A DNA stretch of 64,000 nt from Brumimicrobium oceani. GTDB lineage: Bacteria > Bacteroidota > Bacteroidia > Flavobacteriales_D > Crocinitomicaceae. The stretch covers positions 611,881-675,880 of the forward strand of contig NZ_QFRJ01000001.1 of the NCBI RefSeq assembly GCF_003143775.1, written 5' to 3'. The first letter of the stretch is position 1. The number at the start of each line of letters is the position of its first letter. This document shows positions 63,888-64,000 of the stretch, in pieces. A model generated the notes under the pieces. That model saw only the letters and a program-made list of their open reading frames with translations. It had not been told where the DNA came from and searched no databases. The translations under genes were made by a program, and so were the position numbers.

Positions 63888-64000
63888 AGTTTACGGGTTA
63901 TTAGTACTACTCGGCTTTGACATTACTGTCTTTACACCTGTAGCCTATCAACGTGGTAGTCTTCCACGGCCCTTAAAAGATTTCTCATCTTGAGGTGAGT
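63888..64000 (-). rRNA. rrl: 23S ribosomal RNA, 3' end (partial)
   Basis: The minus strand carries the conserved end of 23S rRNA, including AAGACTACCACGTTGATAGG and the AGTACTAATAACCCG terminal stretch. The gene continues beyond the window. The 3' end is approximate. The order 23S-5S-terminator on the minus strand shows an rRNA operon coming in from the right. Confidence 0.92.

Noticed and set aside
1..64000. CRISPR array, prophage, insertion sequence, tRNA gene or anti-phage defence system
   Set aside because: No spaced direct repeats, transposase, integrase, phage structural genes, tRNA cloverleaf with GTTCRA-type T-arm, or known defence genes were recognised in the coding regions or gaps. 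Neighbourhoods with methyltransferases and helicases are explained by non-defence families.

Overview
This window is chromosomal DNA from an AT-rich member of the Bacteroidota, most likely order Flavobacteriales. The evidence is a secreted protein with a type IX secretion sorting domain (44461-46050), a short 288-residue primary sigma factor of Bacteroidota type, a lipoprotein TamA (TamL type), a long-form GAPDH, and many promoters of the Bacteroidota form TTG-N17-23-TAnnTTTG. No phage, transposase, CRISPR array, tRNA gene or plasmid function was found. The window opens inside an aminotransferase gene and closes inside a minus-strand rRNA operon (5S complete, 3' end of 23S).

Layout. 0-6 kb: end of a class III aminotransferase, a Crp/Fnr-type regulator, an 800-base empty stretch, then gyrA followed by a TPR-protein gene on the minus strand. 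6-14.3 kb (plus): clpC, a secreted unknown, a CCA-adding-type nucleotidyltransferase, a pRiA4b ORF-3-like protein, and a compact methyltransferase / GumN / FKBP cluster. 14.3-18.5 kb (minus): gap, rpoD, degP, each with its own or a shared terminator. 18.6-22.2 kb (plus): an anchored unknown overlapping dapF, then GNAT, mltG and a PyrR-like PRTase. 22.3-26 kb (minus): MtfA-like peptidase and two DEAD-box helicases. 26.3-30.3 kb (plus): Dus, an aldose-epimerase-like protein, a two-gene unknown operon and an EamA transporter. 30.7-38 kb: tamB and tamL overlapping by one base. 38.2-43.7 kb: a PepSY/SdiA-regulated-like protein, hemolysin III, DUF2254, and a convergent pair of bacterial PH-domain membrane proteins. 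44-47.2 kb: DksA-like, T9SS and secreted proteins. 47.3-49.2 kb: an orphan B12-type radical SAM protein. 49.3-58.7 kb: sparse accessory-looking stretch with a methyltransferase, DUF985 cupin, NAD(P)-binding protein, deacetylase, EEP nuclease/phosphatase and several unknowns. 58.8-60.6 kb: an arsenosugar pair (ArsS and its glycosyltransferase). 60.7-63.1 kb: priA. Then the rRNA operon.

Most genes are housekeeping: topoisomerase, proteolysis, sigma factor, lysine/peptidoglycan precursor, envelope biogenesis, tRNA maturation and replication restart. I did not find a convincing undescribed multi-gene system. The most interesting signals are: TAnnTTTG promoter boxes set exactly 4 nt from the start codons of three unrelated genes, which predicts leaderless mRNAs; TTG starts supported by promoters for tamB and an EEP-family gene; an arsenosugar gene pair without a visible ArsM; a near-identical 31-base intergenic repeat carrying a perfect hairpin in one copy; a 51-codon small gene; and a DEFD-type helicase next to a canonical DEAD one.
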